Source of the DNA: Nakamurella sp. PAMC28650
GTDB lineage: Bacteria; Actinomycetota; Actinomycetes; Mycobacteriales; Nakamurellaceae
DNA length: 64,000 bases
Assembly (NCBI RefSeq): GCF_014303395.1
Contig: NZ_CP060298.1
Coordinates: forward strand, 4,855,001-4,919,000
Direction: 5' to 3'
Shown here: in pieces, positions 1 through 8,225 of the stretch
How positions within the stretch are numbered: the first letter of the stretch is position 1
Layout of the letters: the number at the start of each line of letters is the position of its first letter
Program-made: the position numbers and the translations under genes
The notes under the pieces: model-generated
Seen by the model: only the letters and a program-made list of their open reading frames with translations
What the model was told of the DNA's origin: nothing
The model's database searches: none

Positions 1-593
1 GTCCGGTACCGGATGTCGTAGGGGCGCCGGACCTTTCGCTGCACCTGGTGCAGAGCCTGATGGACGAGGGCTTCGATCTGACCGTCTTCCAGCAACTCGA
101 CGTCGACCACGGCCTCACCGTGCCACTCTCGATCTTCTGCCCCGATCCGGGCGACGCCTGGCCGTGTGCGGTCGTGCCGCTGTTGGTCAACGTCATCCAG
201 TACCCGCAGCCCACCGCCGCGCGCTGCTACGCACTCGGTCAGGCGATCGGGCGGGCCATCGCGGGTTTCGACTCGGACGTGAAGATCGCCATCTTCGGCA
301 CCGGCGGGATGTCCCACCAACTCGCCGGGGCCCGGGCCGGCTTCATCAATCCCACCTTCGACCACATGTTCCTGGACGCCATCGAGAACGACCCGCAATC
401 ACTGGCCGCCCTGACTCGCGAGGACTACATCACCCAGGCCGGCTCGGAGGGCATCGAGCTGATCATGTGGTTGGTGATGCGGGGTGCCATGCAACCCACG
501 ATCCAGCTGGTGCACTCCACCTATCACGTCCCGGCCTCCAATACCGCTGCTGCGTTGGCGCTGTACGACAACCGGGCACCGCAGGGCATCTGA
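1..593 (+). CDS. Class III extradiol ring-cleavage dioxygenase, LigB-like (5' partial)
   Basis: The frame is open from base 3 through the left edge, so this is the C-terminal ~196 residues of a gene that begins outside the window. The sequence resembles the LigB catalytic subunit of protocatechuate 4,5-dioxygenase and related gallate or catechol cleaving enzymes. Visible blocks are LDVDHGLTVPL, the GTGGMSHQL block that in LigAB carries the catalytic His, and GSEGIELIMWLVMRGAM, which in LigB carries the Glu iron ligand. The two N-terminal iron-binding histidines would lie upstream and cannot be checked. The family role is oxygen-dependent meta cleavage of a vicinal diol in the cytoplasm. The exact substrate cannot be read from this fragment. 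The nearby MarR regulator and the alcohol and aldehyde dehydrogenases fit an aromatic catabolic locus (inference). Confidence 0.85.
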   Translation, partial: PVPDVVGAPDLSLHLVQSLMDEGFDLTVFQQLDVDHGLTVPLSIFCPDPGDAWPCAVVPLLVNVIQYPQPTAARCYALGQAIGRAIAGFDSDVKIAIFGTGGMSHQLAGARAGFINPTFDHMFLDAIENDPQSLAALTREDYITQAGSEGIELIMWLVMRGAMQPTIQLVHSTYHVPASNTAAALALYDNRAPQGI

Positions 594-671
594 CCCGGTG
601 CCGGGCCGCGGCGACCACCGTGGTGGCGCCGCGCACCAGGGGTTGACCGCGTGGCCGCCTCCTCCTAGTAT

Positions 672-702
672 CTGCATACGTGCAATAGTTGCGCGTATGC
701 AG
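672..702. promoter_or_regulatory. Long palindrome, probable MarR operator
   Basis: Two 14-base half sites, CTGCATACGTGCAA and TTGCGCGTATGCAG, are separated by TAG and differ from perfect dyad symmetry at one position pair. The site ends 18 bases before the ATG of the SnoaL-like gene and just upstream of its GGGAGGAG ribosome binding site. A MarR regulator is the second gene of the same transcript, so autoregulation through this site is the simplest reading. Confidence 0.7.
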
Positions 703-720
703 CTAATGGGAGGAGTTCCG

Positions 721-1161
721 ATGGATGCAACCAAAGGCGAGAGCGCCGCGATGGTGGGCCTGTTCGAGCGTCAGGCGGCCACCTGGAATGCCGGTGACGC
801 CGCCGGGTACGCCGCGTGCTTCACCCTCGATGCGGAGTACGTCACCTGGGTGGGGACGCGCTACCGCGGAAGAGCGGACATCGAACGCTCCCACGCGGCC
901 CTGTTCCGCAGGTTCCTCAGGGGCACGACCATGCGCTGGGAGATCATCTCGGTGCGGACCCTGGCCGGCGGTACGGCGGTGGTCCTCACCCGGGGCGACG
1001 TGGCGAAGCCGCGGCCGCGACGACTGACCAGGGTGCAGACCTATGTCGTCGTCGACAGCCCGGAAGGGTTGCAGGTGGCTTCTTTCCACAACACCAGGCG
1101 GCGGCCGCTGATCGAATCGCTGTCGTTCCGCGCCGCGCCGCAGACCCGGCCGGCCGGGTGA
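721..1161 (+). CDS. SnoaL-like / NTF2-fold protein
   Basis: This 146-residue protein begins at ATG 721 behind a good GGGAGGAG site. It has the pattern of the SnoaL/NTF2 superfamily (often named SgcJ/EcaC family): an N-terminal helix with ERQAATWNAGD, then AAYA-like and DAEYVTWVGTRYRG segments, and a C-terminal strand RVQTYVVV. Members are small cone-shaped cytoplasmic proteins that bind or isomerise hydrophobic ligands, but many have no known reaction. The C-terminus (about residues 125-146) is Arg-rich and probably disordered. Its stop overlaps the GTG start of the MarR gene (GTGA at 1158-1161), so the two are translationally coupled. It may act on the MarR effector; that is inference. Confidence 0.75.
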   Translation: MDATKGESAAMVGLFERQAATWNAGDAAGYAACFTLDAEYVTWVGTRYRGRADIERSHAALFRRFLRGTTMRWEIISVRTLAGGTAVVLTRGDVAKPRPRRLTRVQTYVVVDSPEGLQVASFHNTRRRPLIESLSFRAAPQTRPAG

Positions 1162-1700
1162 ACCGCTCGGTCAGATCGCTGCTGCGCAAACGCAGTGCCG
1201 TCTATCGCGAGTACCTCGGCGCGGTCGTGGCCAACGGACAGGCCAACGCGGATTCGACCGGTCTGCACCCCACCGATGTCCGTGCGCTCGACGTGCTGCA
1301 GGCGTGCGGGCCGTTGAACGCCGGTCAGCTGGCCGACAAGGTGGGGTTGAGCACGGGGGCCACGACCCGGTTGGTGGACCGACTCGAGACGTCGAGCTAC
1401 GTGCGTCGTGACCCGGGGTCGCAGGACCGGCGCAGCGTGACGGTGTCGGTCACCACGGAGAGCGTCGATCACCTGCGTCAGGTGTTCGAGCCGACCCGGC
1501 ATCGGCTGGGCGAGCTGCTGCAGACCTATTCGGTCGAACAGCTGGAAGTGCTTTTCGACTACTTCGAACGGGCTACCCCCGTGTTGCGCGAGGCAGCCGA
1601 GGAGACCCGGCGGAAATACCGTGACGACCTCGGCCGGGCCGCCTCGCGACCGCGCCATCGAGCTGTGGTGGCGGTACCGCGGGTCAGTCCGGAGGCATGA
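1158..1700 (+). CDS. MarR family transcriptional regulator
   Basis: This 180-residue protein starts with GTG at 1158, overlapping the upstream stop. A winged helix-turn-helix is clear: LHPTDVRALDVLQACGPLNAG, then QLADKVGLSTGATTRLVDRL (recognition helix), and a wing with RDPGSQDRRSVTVSVT. Flanking helices provide the MarR dimer interface. The last ~15 residues are Arg/Pro-rich. MarR proteins usually repress their own operon and release DNA when a small, often aromatic, ligand binds. The palindrome at 672-702 is the obvious target. The 3' end overlaps the convergent alcohol dehydrogenase by 17 bases. Confidence 0.9.
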   Translation: MNRSVRSLLRKRSAVYREYLGAVVANGQANADSTGLHPTDVRALDVLQACGPLNAGQLADKVGLSTGATTRLVDRLETSSYVRRDPGSQDRRSVTVSVTTESVDHLRQVFEPTRHRLGELLQTYSVEQLEVLFDYFERATPVLREAAEETRRKYRDDLGRAASRPRHRAVVAVPRVSPEA

Positions 1701-2790
1701 CGAGGATGGGCTTGATGACCTCTCCGCCGGCCGATGCCTGCAGGGCGTCCGCTATGCGTTCCAGGGGGAAGTACTCGACCAACCGGTCGAAGGGGAAACG
1801 GCCCTGCGAGTAGAGATCCATCAGCGCGCCGATCAGCCGTTGGCTACGGCCGCTGCCGCCCAGGGTTCCGACGATGGTCTTGCCCCACAGCGTGGTCAGG
1901 TGGTCGGCGGTGAACTCCGCGGCCGCGGGCGCGCCGCCGATCAGGACGCAGGTCCCCCGCATCCCCACCGAGTCGATCGCCTGCCGCACCACCGAGATCA
2001 CCCCGGTGCATTCCAGTGCGTAGTCGGCCGGTGCACCGCAGATCTCCGCGACCGCCGTCACCGGATCGTTCTCGCGTGCGTTGACCGTATGCGTGGCACC
2101 GAGCTCCATCGCCAGGGCCAGACGGGACTCGTGCCGGTCCACCGCGATGACCGTGGTGGCGGCGGAGTTGCGGGCGGCCATGATCGCGGCGAGCCCGACC
2201 GCTCCGGTCCCGTAGACGACGATCGAGGTGCCGGGCTGTGGCCGCACCGTGTTGAAAACCGCTCCCGCGCCGGTGGCCAACCCGCAGGCAAGTGGCCCCA
2301 TCAGTTCGACGGGCAACCCGTCTGGGATGGGCACGAGCGCGTTCGCGGAAGCGAGAGCGTAGGTGGCGAAGGACGACTGGCCGAAGAAGTGACTCGACAA
2401 CGGGTCGCCGGTCGAGGTGTGCAGAGCGGACGAACCGCCGGCCCGGCCCCCGCCGGCAACGAGTTCCCCGAGACTGCGGCAGTACCTCGGTTCCCCTTCC
2501 AGGCAGTTGCGACACACACCGCAGAACGGCCAGCCGATCACCACGGCCTGGCCTTCCCGGACACCGGTCACGCCGTCACCGACCGCGACCACGGTTCCGG
2601 CGCCCTCGTGTCCGAGGACCCCGGGCAGCGGGAACGGCATGGCACCGTCGCGGGTGATCGCGTCGGTGTGGCAGAACCCCGTGGCCGTCACCTTGACGAG
2701 AACCTCGCCGGGGGCTGGCTCCTCGAGCTCCACGTCGCGCACCACGAAAGGACCGTGGGTGTGCTCGACGACCGCGGCTCTGATCTTCAT
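1684..2790 (-). CDS. Zn-dependent NAD(P) alcohol dehydrogenase (MDR family)
   Basis: This 368-residue medium-chain dehydrogenase was started at ATG 2790 because TAGGAGA lies six bases upstream; a longer ATG frame to 2820 lacks such a site. The catalytic zinc ligands are in GFCHTD and GHEGAG, and the structural zinc cysteines are in CGVCRNCLEGEPRYC. The Rossmann dinucleotide motif is YGTGAVGLAA, followed by an acidic residue (AVDRHES) that suggests NAD preference. It oxidises primary or aryl alcohols to aldehydes, or the reverse. It lies 120 bases downstream of an aldehyde dehydrogenase on the same strand, so an alcohol-to-aldehyde-to-acid pair is likely. The substrate is unknown; benzylic or aryl alcohol is a guess based on the nearby ring-cleavage gene. 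Confidence 0.9.
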   Translation of the reverse strand: MKIRAAVVEHTHGPFVVRDVELEEPAPGEVLVKVTATGFCHTDAITRDGAMPFPLPGVLGHEGAGTVVAVGDGVTGVREGQAVVIGWPFCGVCRNCLEGEPRYCRSLGELVAGGGRAGGSSALHTSTGDPLSSHFFGQSSFATYALASANALVPIPDGLPVELMGPLACGLATGAGAVFNTVRPQPGTSIVVYGTGAVGLAAIMAARNSAATTVIAVDRHESRLALAMELGATHTVNARENDPVTAVAEICGAPADYALECTGVISVVRQAIDSVGMRGTCVLIGGAPAAAEFTADHLTTLWGKTIVGTLGGSGRSQRLIGALMDLYSQGRFPFDRLVEYFPLERIADALQASAGGEVIKPILVMPPD

Positions 2791-2910
2791 CGATCTCCTA
2801 CTCGAGTCGTTGCGCAGCATAGCTTCTGGCGCACTCGGACGTCCTGGTCTGAATTGGTCGGGGGTGGGCTGGGGTCGCTCGTCGAGGGACGGTCGGGCTG
2901 GTCCGTGCGG

Positions 2911-4374
2911 CTAGAGCGGGAAGCCGGTCGAGTGGGTGTCCATGAAGTCGCGGACACCCTCGATGCCCATCACCCGTCCCATGCCGCTGTGGTTGAACCC
3001 GCCGAACGGAGCACGCTCGTCCAGATGGGCGGCGCCATGGGCGTTGATGAAGGTGAATCCGGTGCGGAGCTGCCGTGCGATGACGGCCGCCCGATCGAGA
3101 TCCGCGGTCCAGACCGAGGAGCACAGGCCCGACCAGGTGTCGTTCGCCCTCCCGATTGCCTGGTCCTCGTCGTCGAACGGCAGAATCGGCAGGGTCGGAC
3201 CGAATTGTTCCTCGACCACTACGCGGGCGTCGTCCCCCGGGTCCAGGACGAGGCTCGGGCGCAGGAAGTTCCCACGCGAGAGGTCGGCGCCTGCAGCGGC
3301 CTCTCCGAACTGACGCACCTCGGCCCCGGCCGCGCTCGCCTGATCGGTGAGCCCGCGGACGTACTCCAGCTGGCGACGGGTGTGCAGTGGTCCCATGGTG
3401 ACGTCCACGTCGAGGCCGTGACCAAGTCTGACCTCGGACAAGATGGCCGAGAGACCGTCGACGACCTCGTCGTACCGCGACCGGTGGACGTAGAGACGTT
3501 TGGTCGCCATGCAGATCTGACCGGTGGAGTCGAAGGTGCCGCTGAAAAGGCGTTGCAGGGCATCGGGACCCAGGTCCGCGTCGGCCAGGATCAGGGCCGG
3601 GTCGTTGCCGCCGAGTTCCAACGCCACCCTGGTCAAGGAGTCCCCGGCCATCGACATGATCCGCTTCCCGCCGGCCGGACTGCCGGTGAAACAGACCTTC
3701 TTGACCCGATGGTCCTGGATCAGCGCCGGACCGATCTCGGAATCCGCGCCCGTGACGACGTTCAGGACGCCTTCGGGCAGGAGCTGCGCCAGAAGGGTCA
3801 CGGTCCGGGTGGTGGCCAGTGGCGCCGAGGGGGGCGGCTTCACCACCACGGTATTGCCGGCCAGCAGCGCCTGCGGGAGGCAGGCCTCCAAGATCGCCAG
3901 CGGCCAGTTGAACGGAACGATGATCGTCACCACACCCAATGCCAGGTAACGGATCTCGGTCCGGTACGGCGGGGCGGGAAGGTACGTCACATGCTCGACG
4001 TCGCCCGCCAGGGCGGCCGCCAGTTCGAAGCGGTGCGCAAGAACCAGGGAGTCCACGAACGACTCGGACCTGATCTTGCCGTTCTCGCGGGTGAGCACCT
4101 CGGCCGTCGCCTGACGGTCTGCCGCCAGGGGGGCGAGTGCGGCGATCAGAAGGTCGGCCCGCTCCTGTGGCGTGCGTGCCGCCCAGGCGGGGAAGGCCCG
4201 GTGTGCTGCGGCGACCGCGGCGACCGCCTGCTTGGCGCTGGCCGCCGCTGCGTAGCCGACCACCGAGATGCCGTCAGCCGGGTCCAGCACCTCCAGCGCG
4301 TCATCGGCAGTCTGGACCTGCCCGTCGATGTACAGATCCGTCCTGATCTCGGGCAATTGATCTACATCGATCAT
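2911..4374 (-). CDS. NAD(P)-dependent aldehyde dehydrogenase
   Basis: This 487-residue protein has the standard ALDH fold. It shows the cofactor segment PFNWPLAI, the glycine motif FTGSPAGG, the general-base Glu in LELGGNDPALIL, and the nucleophilic Cys in GQICMATKRLYV. The C-terminal EEQFGPTLPILPF and the GFTFINAHG segments are also family-typical. ATG 4374 follows AAGGA. It oxidises an aldehyde to its acid, probably the product of the downstream alcohol dehydrogenase, with which it seems co-transcribed. It is divergent from the LacI gene across a 386-base intergenic region. Confidence 0.92.
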   Translation of the reverse strand: MIDVDQLPEIRTDLYIDGQVQTADDALEVLDPADGISVVGYAAAASAKQAVAAVAAAHRAFPAWAARTPQERADLLIAALAPLAADRQATAEVLTRENGKIRSESFVDSLVLAHRFELAAALAGDVEHVTYLPAPPYRTEIRYLALGVVTIIVPFNWPLAILEACLPQALLAGNTVVVKPPPSAPLATTRTVTLLAQLLPEGVLNVVTGADSEIGPALIQDHRVKKVCFTGSPAGGKRIMSMAGDSLTRVALELGGNDPALILADADLGPDALQRLFSGTFDSTGQICMATKRLYVHRSRYDEVVDGLSAILSEVRLGHGLDVDVTMGPLHTRRQLEYVRGLTDQASAAGAEVRQFGEAAAGADLSRGNFLRPSLVLDPGDDARVVVEEQFGPTLPILPFDDEDQAIGRANDTWSGLCSSVWTADLDRAAVIARQLRTGFTFINAHGAAHLDERAPFGGFNHSGMGRVMGIEGVRDFMDTHSTGFPL

Positions 4375-4760
4375 CGTTCATCCTTCGACTCGTGTTGGTG
4401 GCCGTGAGCGACCACAGAACCGCTCTCCTGACGATATCGGCCGTCGGGCCACACATCCCGGGGCATTCGACCCGCTCCTGCGAGGCAGTTCGGCCGCCCG
4501 GTCCGCGACATTTGACGCAGACGCGAGCGAGCGCGGTACCCCTGTGCGCCGGTGCCGGGTCAGCTGCGCCGCCCAAACGGTTTGTCTTCTTGCCGGACCG
4601 CCGGCCCCACCGATCAATACTGACCGATGGGTAGACCCAAACCTCGGCATCGGCCGTTGAAACAGGGCCAGACGGGTGAAGCCGGGTGTTGGGCTTGACA
4701 CACAACCACGGGTGGATGACCATTGCCGAGTCAGAGATGCCAAAAGGATTGGGCGATGCA
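4375..4760. other. Divergent intergenic region, aldDH / lacI
   Basis: No protein gene is supported here. It should hold the promoters of the minus-strand aldehyde/alcohol dehydrogenase pair and the plus-strand LacI gene. A short dyad CAAACGGTTTG (4574-4584) resembles the general shape of LacI-family operators but is too short to assign. A TTGACA hexamer at 4694-4699 is a possible -35 for lacI; I see no convincing -10. Confidence 0.4.
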
Positions 4761-5795
4761 ATGGTGCAGGTCAAGGCAGCGACCATCCGTGATGTTGCGG
4801 AACTGGCCGGCTTTTCCGTCACCACGGTGTCCCACGTCCTCAACGATGTCGACGGCAAGCGGATCGCGGAAAGCACCCGCGAACGAATCCGTGAGGTTGC
4901 CGGGCAGCTGCAGTACCGCCCGAACAAATTGGCCCAGGGGTTGCGCAGCCAGCGCAGCCACACGATCGGTTTCGTGTCGGACCTGGTCGCCACCACGCCC
5001 TACGCCGGACAGCTGATCCTCGGTGCCCAGGAGGCGGCCTCCGCTGTCGGGTCACTGCTCCTGCTGTTGTCCTCCGGCGGTGACCCGGCACTGGAGGACC
5101 GGGAGCTGCAGGCGCTGATCGACCGTCAGGTCGACGGGGTCGTCTACGCGTCGATGTATCACCGGGTCGTCGATCCACCGGCGAGACTGGGTGACAGCCC
5201 CGCGGTCCTGCTCGATGCCAGGACGGACAGTGGAGCGTTCACGTCGGTCGTGCCGGATGAGATCGGCGGGGCCAGAGCGGCTGTGGAGGAACTGCTCTCG
5301 CACGGACATCGACGAATCGGGTTCTGCACGGACCGCAGCGACATCCCGGCCACCCGTGCGCGGCTGGCCGGATATCGACAAGCCCTCGAGGTGTACGGGA
5401 TCGCGTTCGACCCGTCCCTGGTGGTCGCCGGGCGGGGTGAGGCCGAGGGCGGCTTCCAGTCCGCCCACTCGTTGCTGACCCGGCCGGACCGACCCACCGG
5501 CCTGTTCTGCTTCACCGACCGCATTGCCTTCGGTGCCTACCAGGCGGCATCGGAACTCGGATTGTCGGTACCACAGGATGTTTCGATCGTCGGGTTCGAC
5601 GATCAGGAGATCATCTCCGCCAATCTGCGACCCGGACTGACCACCATGGCGCTCCCGCACTACGCGATGGGCAAATGGGCGGTCGAGTCGCTGATGCGTC
5701 AGATCGACAACGGGCCGGATTCTCCGGCCGTGCACCAGCTGATGCCGTGCCCCCTGGTACGTCGGGCATCGGTGAGCGCGCCGCCTCGAGGCTGA
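4761..5795 (+). CDS. LacI family transcriptional regulator
   Basis: About 344 residues from ATG 4761 (the frame extends upstream to 4686; 4716 and 4737 are alternative ATGs). The N-terminal headpiece ATIRDVAELAGFSVTTVSHV is a textbook LacI helix-turn-helix with hinge helix (RPNKLAQGLRS). The periplasmic-binding-protein-like core follows, with TIGFVSD, VDGVVYAS, HGHRRIGFC, RPTGLFCFTDRIAFGA and VSIVGFDDQEI. It senses a sugar or sugar phosphate and represses the transport and hydrolysis genes that start 118 bases downstream on the same strand. Its position as the first gene of a sugar cluster makes local, specific control likely. Confidence 0.93.
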   Translation: MVQVKAATIRDVAELAGFSVTTVSHVLNDVDGKRIAESTRERIREVAGQLQYRPNKLAQGLRSQRSHTIGFVSDLVATTPYAGQLILGAQEAASAVGSLLLLLSSGGDPALEDRELQALIDRQVDGVVYASMYHRVVDPPARLGDSPAVLLDARTDSGAFTSVVPDEIGGARAAVEELLSHGHRRIGFCTDRSDIPATRARLAGYRQALEVYGIAFDPSLVVAGRGEAEGGFQSAHSLLTRPDRPTGLFCFTDRIAFGAYQAASELGLSVPQDVSIVGFDDQEIISANLRPGLTTMALPHYAMGKWAVESLMRQIDNGPDSPAVHQLMPCPLVRRASVSAPPRG

Positions 5796-5820
5796 TCCTC
5801 GACAGGTCTCCACCTCGAGG
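5784..5820. repeat. Paired CCTCGAGG palindromes between lacI and sugar-transport genes
   Basis: Two identical 8-base palindromes CCTCGAGG (5784-5791 and 5813-5820) have starts 29 bases apart. The first lies at the lacI 3' end and the second in the gap before the transporter. They can pair as a hairpin or serve as paired protein sites. Function is unproven. Confidence 0.4.
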
Positions 5821-5912
5821 CGACGAATACCCACACACCCAAGAGAGGCATCCGTATCAGCGGGCCGTCTCTCGATCCGGTCTGCCCGGATCACCACCAC
5901 ACGGAGGAACAA

Positions 5913-7205
5913 GTGGCACTACGCACCTTCAAGAGCCTCGCGACCGCCAGTCTAGCGGTTGCCCTGGCGGTCACCCTGGCCGGCTGCGGCAAGAGCAGCA
6001 GCTCGGCCGGCGACAGCGGCGGGAACACGCTGACGTTGTGGACCCACAACGCCGGCAACGCCGCCGAGTTGGCTTCGATCAACGCGATCGTGGCGGACTA
6101 CAACAGCAGCCAGAAGAACTACCAGGTGAAGGTGCAGGCCTTCCCGCAGGACTCCTACAACCAGTCGGTGACCGCGGCCGCGGCGGCGAAGAAGTTGCCC
6201 TGCATCCTGGACGTCGACGCACCCAACGTGCCGAACTGGGCCTGGGCCAAGTATCTGACCCCGTTGACCGGGCTGGACGACACCCTCTCCAAGTTCCTGC
6301 CCTCCACCGTGGGCAAGTGGAAGAGCCAGACCTATTCGTTCGGGTACTACGACGTCTCGCTGGCCCTGGTCAGCCGCAAGTCGGTGCTGCAGGCCAACGG
6401 TATCCGTATCCCTACGATCGACAAGCCCTGGACCGCAGAGGAATTCAGCACTGGACTGGCGAAGATCAAAGCGGGCGGTAAGTACAAGTACGCACTCGAT
6501 CTCGGGACCAGCGCTACCGGTGAATGGTGGCCGTACGCCTATTCCCCGATGCTGCAGAGCTTCGGCGGAGATCTGATCAACCGCACCGACTTCACCTCCG
6601 CGGCCGGGGCCCTCAACGGCCCCGCAGCGATCAAGTGGGCCACCTGGTTCCATTCCATGGTGGCCGGCGGGTACGCGCCGCTCAAATCCGGCGCGGATCC
6701 CATCGCCGACTTCGGCAACAACGTGAGCGCCATCCTCTGGTCCGGTCAATGGTCTTCCGTACCGCTGGTGAAGAAGTTCGGTACCGATGTCGTCTTCCTG
6801 CCGCCCGTCGATTTCGGCAGCGGCGCAAAGGTCGGCGGCGGTTCCTGGCAGTGGGCGGTGAGCTCCGGATGCTCGAATCAGGCCGGCGCCATGGACTACA
6901 TGAAGTTCGCCTCCCAGGACAAGTACGTCGCCTCGGTCGCCACCGCGACGTTCAACATCCCGGCGACGGATGCAGCCGCAGCGACCGTCAAGGGCTATGA
7001 GAAGGGTGGAGCCTACGACATCTTCCGCCAGTACTCGAAGAAGTTCGCGACGATCCGGCCGCCCACACCCGGCTACCCGTTCATCGCCACCGAGTTCACC
7101 AAGACCGCGCAGGACATCGTCAACGGTGCCGACCCGAAAGCTGCTCTCGACCATGCAGTTTCGGACATCGACGCGAACCAGAAATCGAACAACAACTTCT
7201 CCTAG
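5913..7205 (+). CDS. Sugar ABC transporter substrate-binding lipoprotein (CUT1)
   Basis: This 430-residue protein starts at GTG 5913 behind GGAGGA. The N-terminus is a lipoprotein signal: Arg/Lys, a hydrophobic stretch, then the lipobox LAGC with Cys at about residue 25, followed by a Ser/Gly-rich tether. The rest is a family 1 extracellular solute-binding protein (LTLWTHNAGN near the mature start, aromatic-rich ligand cleft, EWWPYAYSPMLQSFGGDLI). Anchored on the outer face of the membrane, it captures a sugar or oligosaccharide and delivers it to the two permeases encoded next. The adjacent glycosidase suggests an oligosaccharide, perhaps a fructoside (inference). Confidence 0.92.
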   Translation: MALRTFKSLATASLAVALAVTLAGCGKSSSSAGDSGGNTLTLWTHNAGNAAELASINAIVADYNSSQKNYQVKVQAFPQDSYNQSVTAAAAAKKLPCILDVDAPNVPNWAWAKYLTPLTGLDDTLSKFLPSTVGKWKSQTYSFGYYDVSLALVSRKSVLQANGIRIPTIDKPWTAEEFSTGLAKIKAGGKYKYALDLGTSATGEWWPYAYSPMLQSFGGDLINRTDFTSAAGALNGPAAIKWATWFHSMVAGGYAPLKSGADPIADFGNNVSAILWSGQWSSVPLVKKFGTDVVFLPPVDFGSGAKVGGGSWQWAVSSGCSNQAGAMDYMKFASQDKYVASVATATFNIPATDAAAATVKGYEKGGAYDIFRQYSKKFATIRPPTPGYPFIATEFTKTAQDIVNGADPKAALDHAVSDIDANQKSNNNFS

Positions 7206-7280
7206 CCTCACCATACGGCCGCGCCCGGGGGGGTATTCCCCCTGCCGGGCGGGGCCCCGGGTCCCCGAAGGAGCAGACCC

Positions 7281-8225
7281 ATGAGCTCGACCCTCGACAC
7301 TCGTTCCCCCGTCCCGCCCACCACCACCGGCCGCAGAAGACGCGGTACCCGCCGGGCCCTCTCGCAGAGAAGTGCCGCCGCCTGGATGATCGCTCCGGCC
7401 GGCGTACTGATGGTCACGTTCGTGCTCGTCCCGATCGCGCTGACCTTCGCCCTGGCCTTCACCAACTCCAAGCTCGTGTCGCCCGAGCCGATCGCATTCA
7501 TCGGGTTCGACAACTTCACCCGCATCTTCGCCGATGCCACCTTCTGGAAGTCACTGCGCAACACCGTGGTGTTCGCGGTCTTCGTCGTGCCGTTCCAGGC
7601 GGGATTCGCGCTCGGTCTGGCTCTGCTGATCAACGTCAAGATCAAGGGAGTCAACTTCTTCCGCACGATCTACTTCCTTCCGGTGGTCACCTCCATGGTG
7701 GTGGTCGCCATTCTCTGGACCTTCATCTACCAGCCGAACGGCCTGATCAACAGTCTGCTGCTGAAGATCGGCATCCACGGTCCTGACTGGCTCGGCAACA
7801 GCCACACCGCGCTCGCGGCCATCATCTTCATGTCGATCTGGCAGAACGTCGGCTTCCACATGGTGATCTGGCTCTCCGGGCTGCAGACCATCCCCTCCTC
7901 CCTGTACGAGGCGTCCTCCCTGGACGGCGCCTCGACGTGGCAGAACTTCAAGTGGGTGACCTGGCCGGGGCTGAAGCAGACCCGCACCTTCATCCTGATC
8001 ACCATCACGATCGCGGCCCTGGCACTGTTCACCCAGATCAACATCATGACCCAGGGCGGGCCGCTGGACTCGACCTCCACCGTGGTCTACCAGGCGGTCC
8101 GGGCCGGCTTCCAACAGCAGCAGACCGGATACGCGTCGGCGATCTCGCTCGTGTTCTTCGTGATCGTGCTGATGATCTCGCTGGTCCAGCGCTTCCTCAC
8201 CAGAGACAAGGACGCCGTCCGATGA
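7281..8225 (+). CDS. Sugar ABC transporter permease, MalF-like
   Basis: This 314-residue inner-membrane protein starts at ATG 7281 after GAAGGAG. Six transmembrane segments are visible after an Arg-rich N-terminal tail. The cytoplasmic EAA loop reads YEASSLDGASTWQNFKWVTWPGL in outline (positions near 7905-7975), the docking site for the ATPase. It forms the translocation channel with the following permease; its stop overlaps that gene's start (ATGA at 8222-8225). Confidence 0.93.
   Translation: MSSTLDTRSPVPPTTTGRRRRGTRRALSQRSAAAWMIAPAGVLMVTFVLVPIALTFALAFTNSKLVSPEPIAFIGFDNFTRIFADATFWKSLRNTVVFAVFVVPFQAGFALGLALLINVKIKGVNFFRTIYFLPVVTSMVVVAILWTFIYQPNGLINSLLLKIGIHGPDWLGNSHTALAAIIFMSIWQNVGFHMVIWLSGLQTIPSSLYEASSLDGASTWQNFKWVTWPGLKQTRTFILITITIAALALFTQINIMTQGGPLDSTSTVVYQAVRAGFQQQQTGYASAISLVFFVIVLMISLVQRFLTRDKDAVR

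Noticed and set aside
1621-4407. 928-residue plus-strand frame covering the alcohol and aldehyde dehydrogenase genes
   Set aside because: It is Arg/Gly-rich and antisense to two clear enzymes with all catalytic motifs; a high-GC shadow frame.
4574-4584. CAAACGGTTTG dyad as a LacI operator
   Set aside because: Too short and too common to assign; kept only as a note in the intergenic entry.
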